From assembly GCA_964436315.1 (NCBI GenBank), contig CAYTCZ010000091.1, positions 1-15,621 on the forward strand: a stretch of 15,621 nucleotides of DNA, given 5' to 3'. The position numbers and the translations under genes were made by a program. Source of the DNA: CAYTCZ01 sp964436315 (lineage in GTDB: Bacteria > Actinomycetota > Thermoleophilia > Gaiellales > Gaiellaceae). The first letter of the stretch is position 1; every line of letters starts with the position of its first letter. Below the pieces are notes generated by a model, which was given only the letters and a program-made list of their open reading frames with translations, had not been told where the DNA came from and made no database searches. Below, piece after piece: positions 13,138-15,621 of this stretch.

Positions 13138-13747
13138 ACCACGCACTCCTCGTGACGAGATCACCTGCGTGAGTTGGATCTGACATGGTGCGGAGTGCCC
13201 ATCTACGAGTCCGAGGCAGGCTTCTGGCGTCCCTCCCGGTGCTGGCCTGCTCGCTCTCCTCGCCGCCTGCGGCGCGAGCCCGGTGCGCAGAGCGGAGCCA
13301 TGACTCATCCGGCGGACGCCTTGGGCAGACGGTTTGATCCGAAGACGCTCGCGGGCGACCCCACTCGCCACTTCGAGGCCGCCATCATCGCACTCTAACA
13401 CGTGGTCACCCCCGCATCGGCGACCGCAAAGCCGAGGGGAGGCTGGCCGCAGCCGATTCTAGTGAGGTCGGAGCGGGTGGTGACCACGGAGACCGTCGAC
13501 CCTCCGTGCCGGCGAGCGTCGCCAGATCCACGCCGAAGCGGTCTCGCAGAATCACCGCGTAGTGAACGGCGCCCTCATCGCGTTCGAGCGTGCGCGTTGC
13601 AGCAAACTTCACTCTCGATCGGATCATGGCCTCTCACCAGGCCGCCCATCGCACGGTGCATTGGCAGCAGCCTGTTGTGCAGAATCTCCTGGCCTGGGGC
13701 GTCGATCGGTCTTCGGCAAGAGGTCTGAACGGACTTGGTAGCGCCGT
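13138..13747. other. 610-bp region without an intact gene, possible decayed genes
   Basis: No frame gives a convincing complete protein. From ATG 13185 a plus-strand frame encodes a lipoprotein-like signal (RGRLLASLPVLACSLSS) but stops at 13337. Another frame across the same DNA reads AGLLALLAACGASPVRRAEP and then stops, also lipobox-like. A third continues to 13398. This pattern fits a frameshifted lipoprotein gene. On the minus strand, 13627-13406 includes TLERDEGAVHYAVILRDRFG, a coding-like stretch without recognisable family. The region separates the protease cluster from the right-flank lipoprotein gene. No terminator with a T-tract was seen. Confidence 0.4.
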
Positions 13748-15508
13748 TCATCGGGATGACGGAAAGACGGTCATGCCCAGAGCTGGCGTTCCATGGCCTA
13801 CCGGCTCCCGTGGATCGTCGCGCCCGTGACACAGCGGCACCTCCCCCTCGCCTCCATCACCGGTCCAGCTGAGTACCAGCCCGTTGGGCCCGTCGCGTAC
13901 CTCACGGACGTGGGTGAGGGGACGAGTGAAGAGCGCACGGTGAGCCACCTCTCTGCCGTCGGGGTCGAACCGCCAGAGGTTGAAGTTCCACCCGCTGCGG
14001 TCGGACCAGATCACTTGGGTCTCTCCGCTCCCACTCCGGTGGATCAGGGCTCTGCCCACCTCCCGTGAGGAGCGATGGGCCCGACGAATCTCGCCCGAGT
14101 CTCTGTCGATGAACCGCACTTCGAGCGACGCCACCGCACCAATGGAAGTCCAGAGATGCGCCCTCCGGCTCGCCAACACGATGTCCTCGTCGCCGATGTG
14201 GAGCTCGCACCCTCGCCCCCACTGTCCAGCGATCCGCGTCACCTCGATCCAGGAGGGGCCATCCAGCTGCCGGAGCACCAGCGCCTCTCGATCGGCATTC
14301 GCCATGTATGCGGTCTCACCGTCGCTCGCGAAGCAAGCGGCGACGGCATGCGCCAACGGAGCTTCGGCGAGCGTCTGGGCAGCGACCACCTCGCCCGTCT
14401 CTCGATCGAGAAGCTCCACCCAGTGCCGGTCGCACCCTCGGATCAGGACGACCTCGGCGTCATCGTACGCGCCCAGGTGGTCCACGTAGACCTCGCAGAA
14501 GGGGTGGCTCTCCGCGGGTAGCGGATAGCGCCGAGCCCAGCCGTGCGCTCGAGAGCGGAGCACCGGTACCAATGGACCGAGCGTACCCACGACTTGGTCA
14601 TCCTCTTCCACCTGGTGCTCGCTCTCGACGACGATGGCGGGCTCGGTCGATGCCAGCTCAGAAGAGGCACGAGTGCGTGGATCGCATGGCCCAGGCGGCT
14701 CGAACTGACACCCATCTCTGGGCCGCACCTGAACCACCGGCGCTCCGGAGCTGGACATCAGGTGAGCGGTGGAGCCCTCGACCCAGCCGCCCCGAACCGG
14801 AGGAAGCCACTCGCCCGCCTCGTAGAGGAAGCGACTCCCCTCGGCGAGCAGCGCCCCCTGGTGGTCCAGCATCGCTACCCGCAGTCGGTCGGGAGCGGCC
14901 GCGAAATGGTGCTGCTGAAAGCTCTCGACGCGAACCACGAAGGCACCGCCGTCATCGGTCGCGAGAACACCGACCGGGTACCCATCTCCCTGGAGGTACA
15001 CCGGCGCAGTCAAACCTCGCGCAGTCGTCCGAGCCAAGCGCATCCCCTGGTTGACGGTGCCCACCCACAAATCCCCATCGTCTCGCAGGAAGACGACGTG
15101 GGGAGTCAGCGTCATGGACCCAGACGATCGCGAGCCGTCCATAGCCACACGCTCGTAGCGCGCTCCTCCCGACTCCTCTCCAGCCCTGACGAAGCGGTGG
15201 GTCGCCGCCTCCGTTTCGACCTCGGCGACGCCCTCCGACCAGGTCAGTCGAATCGGCAGCATGCCCCAGCCGATCGCTCGTTCGGGTTCCACCCCGCGAG
15301 ACGGCTCCAGCACGAGTCCGGAGCGACAGGCCCACTCGGCCTCGGCCCTGAACACCTCCCTGTCGGTGACGGCCGCTGGGGGAGGCCCTCGATGGCACCC
15401 GATCAACGAGAGCGCGACGACGATGGCGCGATGGAAGCTCGCCGGAAAGGCCACGGGAGCAGTTTGCCATGGAGAGGAGCTCAGCCTTCGTGCGCTCGTG
15501 ACCCGCAA
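13748..15508 (-). CDS. Lipoprotein with beta-propeller-like repeats, function unknown
   Basis: Up to 586 residues. The N-terminus has a lipoprotein signal: a hydrophobic run (AIVVALSLIGC) with lipobox LIGC and Cys38, counted from TTG 15508. The start is uncertain. TTG 15508 has GGAGG directly against it. GTG 15454 would give a more usual 19-residue signal but lacks a ribosome binding site. The mature part has repeated strand-turn units with Trp, Asp and Gly, such as DLWVGTVNQG, HWVELLDRETGEVV, EVRFIDRDSGEIRR and WNFNLWRFDPDGREV, typical of beta-propeller proteins. It is expected to be anchored in the envelope. I do not recognise a named family. It is probably a host gene bordering the accessory cluster, and it is divergent from the gene starting at 15590. 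Confidence 0.82.
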   Translation of the reverse strand: MRVTSARRLSSSPWQTAPVAFPASFHRAIVVALSLIGCHRGPPPAAVTDREVFRAEAEWACRSGLVLEPSRGVEPERAIGWGMLPIRLTWSEGVAEVETEAATHRFVRAGEESGGARYERVAMDGSRSSGSMTLTPHVVFLRDDGDLWVGTVNQGMRLARTTARGLTAPVYLQGDGYPVGVLATDDGGAFVVRVESFQQHHFAAAPDRLRVAMLDHQGALLAEGSRFLYEAGEWLPPVRGGWVEGSTAHLMSSSGAPVVQVRPRDGCQFEPPGPCDPRTRASSELASTEPAIVVESEHQVEEDDQVVGTLGPLVPVLRSRAHGWARRYPLPAESHPFCEVYVDHLGAYDDAEVVLIRGCDRHWVELLDRETGEVVAAQTLAEAPLAHAVAACFASDGETAYMANADREALVLRQLDGPSWIEVTRIAGQWGRGCELHIGDEDIVLASRRAHLWTSIGAVASLEVRFIDRDSGEIRRAHRSSREVGRALIHRSGSGETQVIWSDRSGWNFNLWRFDPDGREVAHRALFTRPLTHVREVRDGPNGLVLSWTGDGGEGEVPLCHGRDDPREPVGHGTPALGMTVFPSSR

Positions 15509-15574
15509 CCTCCGTGCGCTCCTGGAGTGGTGTGGACGAGCGTCGGCGAGAGCGCGGTCGGTGGCCTCGCGAGT

Positions 15575-15587
15575 CGGTAGACTACCG
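15575..15587. promoter_or_regulatory. Palindrome CGGTAG-A-CTACCG just before a start codon
   Basis: A perfect 6-bp-arm palindrome ending 2 bp before ATG 15590, within the 81-bp gap between the divergent lipoprotein gene and the right-edge gene. It includes TAGACT, a weak -10-like hexamer that would imply a nearly leaderless message. Operator or promoter function is a guess from position. Confidence 0.3.
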
Positions 15588-15589
15588 TC

Positions 15590-15621
15590 ATGTCCGACTT
15601 CAAGAGCAAGCTCGCCGCGGC
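15590..15621 (+). CDS. Start of a gene cut by the right window edge
   Basis: ATG 15590 opens a frame reading MSDFKSKLAA that runs off the window. The start residues look like a soluble cytoplasmic protein. No ribosome binding site is visible; the palindrome at 15575-15587 lies directly upstream. Only 10 codons are available, so the product cannot be named and the gene itself is a moderate-confidence call. Confidence 0.45.
   Translation, partial: MSDFKSKLAA

Noticed and set aside
13402..13728. Plus-strand 108-residue frame
   Set aside because: Arg/Pro/Ser-rich composition typical of a shadow frame in GC-rich DNA.
1..15621. CRISPR array, tRNA or complete insertion sequence
   Set aside because: No regularly spaced repeats, no cloverleaf-like sequence and no intact transposase with terminal repeats were found on either strand.

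Overview
The window looks like chromosomal DNA of a high-GC, large-genome bacterium, most likely a myxobacterium (Myxococcota, Polyangiales-like). This is inferred from strong G/C bias at third codon positions, long secreted or lipid-anchored proteins of no known family at both flanks, and accessory genes of a type common in that group. No rRNA, tRNA, CRISPR array or complete insertion sequence is visible.

Layout. Left flank: 1-371 has no convincing gene, then a 732-residue secreted protein (372-2570, +). Centre (2768-13137): a compact accessory cluster. On the minus strand, in transcription order, it encodes a 786-residue CHAT-fold/transglutaminase-like fusion (11320-8960), a 705-residue subtilase (8849-6732), a 438-residue metallo-beta-lactamase-fold protein whose start overlaps the subtilase stop (6732-5416), a 189-residue protein of unknown family (5262-4693), a 425-residue subtilase (4657-3380) and, after a gap, a 98-residue unknown protein (3064-2768). 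An 86-residue protein (3142-3402, +) is divergent from the 98-residue gene and tail-to-tail with the 425-residue subtilase. Divergent from the CHAT gene across a 413-bp intergenic region are a third subtilase (11734-12921, +) and, 3 bp later, a 70-residue protein (12925-13137, +). Right flank: 13138-13747 has no intact gene, then a 586-residue lipoprotein (13748-15508, -) and the first codons of another + strand gene (15590 onward).

How the genes may work together. All three subtilases keep their Asp/His/Asn/Ser active-site motifs and none has a signal peptide, so they probably act in the cytoplasm. Two of them (425 and 395 residues) belong to one unusual subgroup with a GHGxMCA histidine motif. 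The 86- and 70-residue proteins resemble each other and have the layout of a subtilisin propeptide (I9-like), so they may be stand-alone inhibitors or chaperones of the neighbouring proteases. The CHAT domain has lost both catalytic positions (His to Ala, Cys to Tyr) and is fused to a transglutaminase-like module, with intact Cys and His, of the type normally found in DUF4011 helicases. The set reads as a cytoplasmic proteolytic switch: a dead caspase-like scaffold or sensor, several zymogen proteases, detachable inhibitors, a ComEC-type metallo-beta-lactamase and small proteins that could be substrates. A conflict or immune role is inference, not shown by the sequence.
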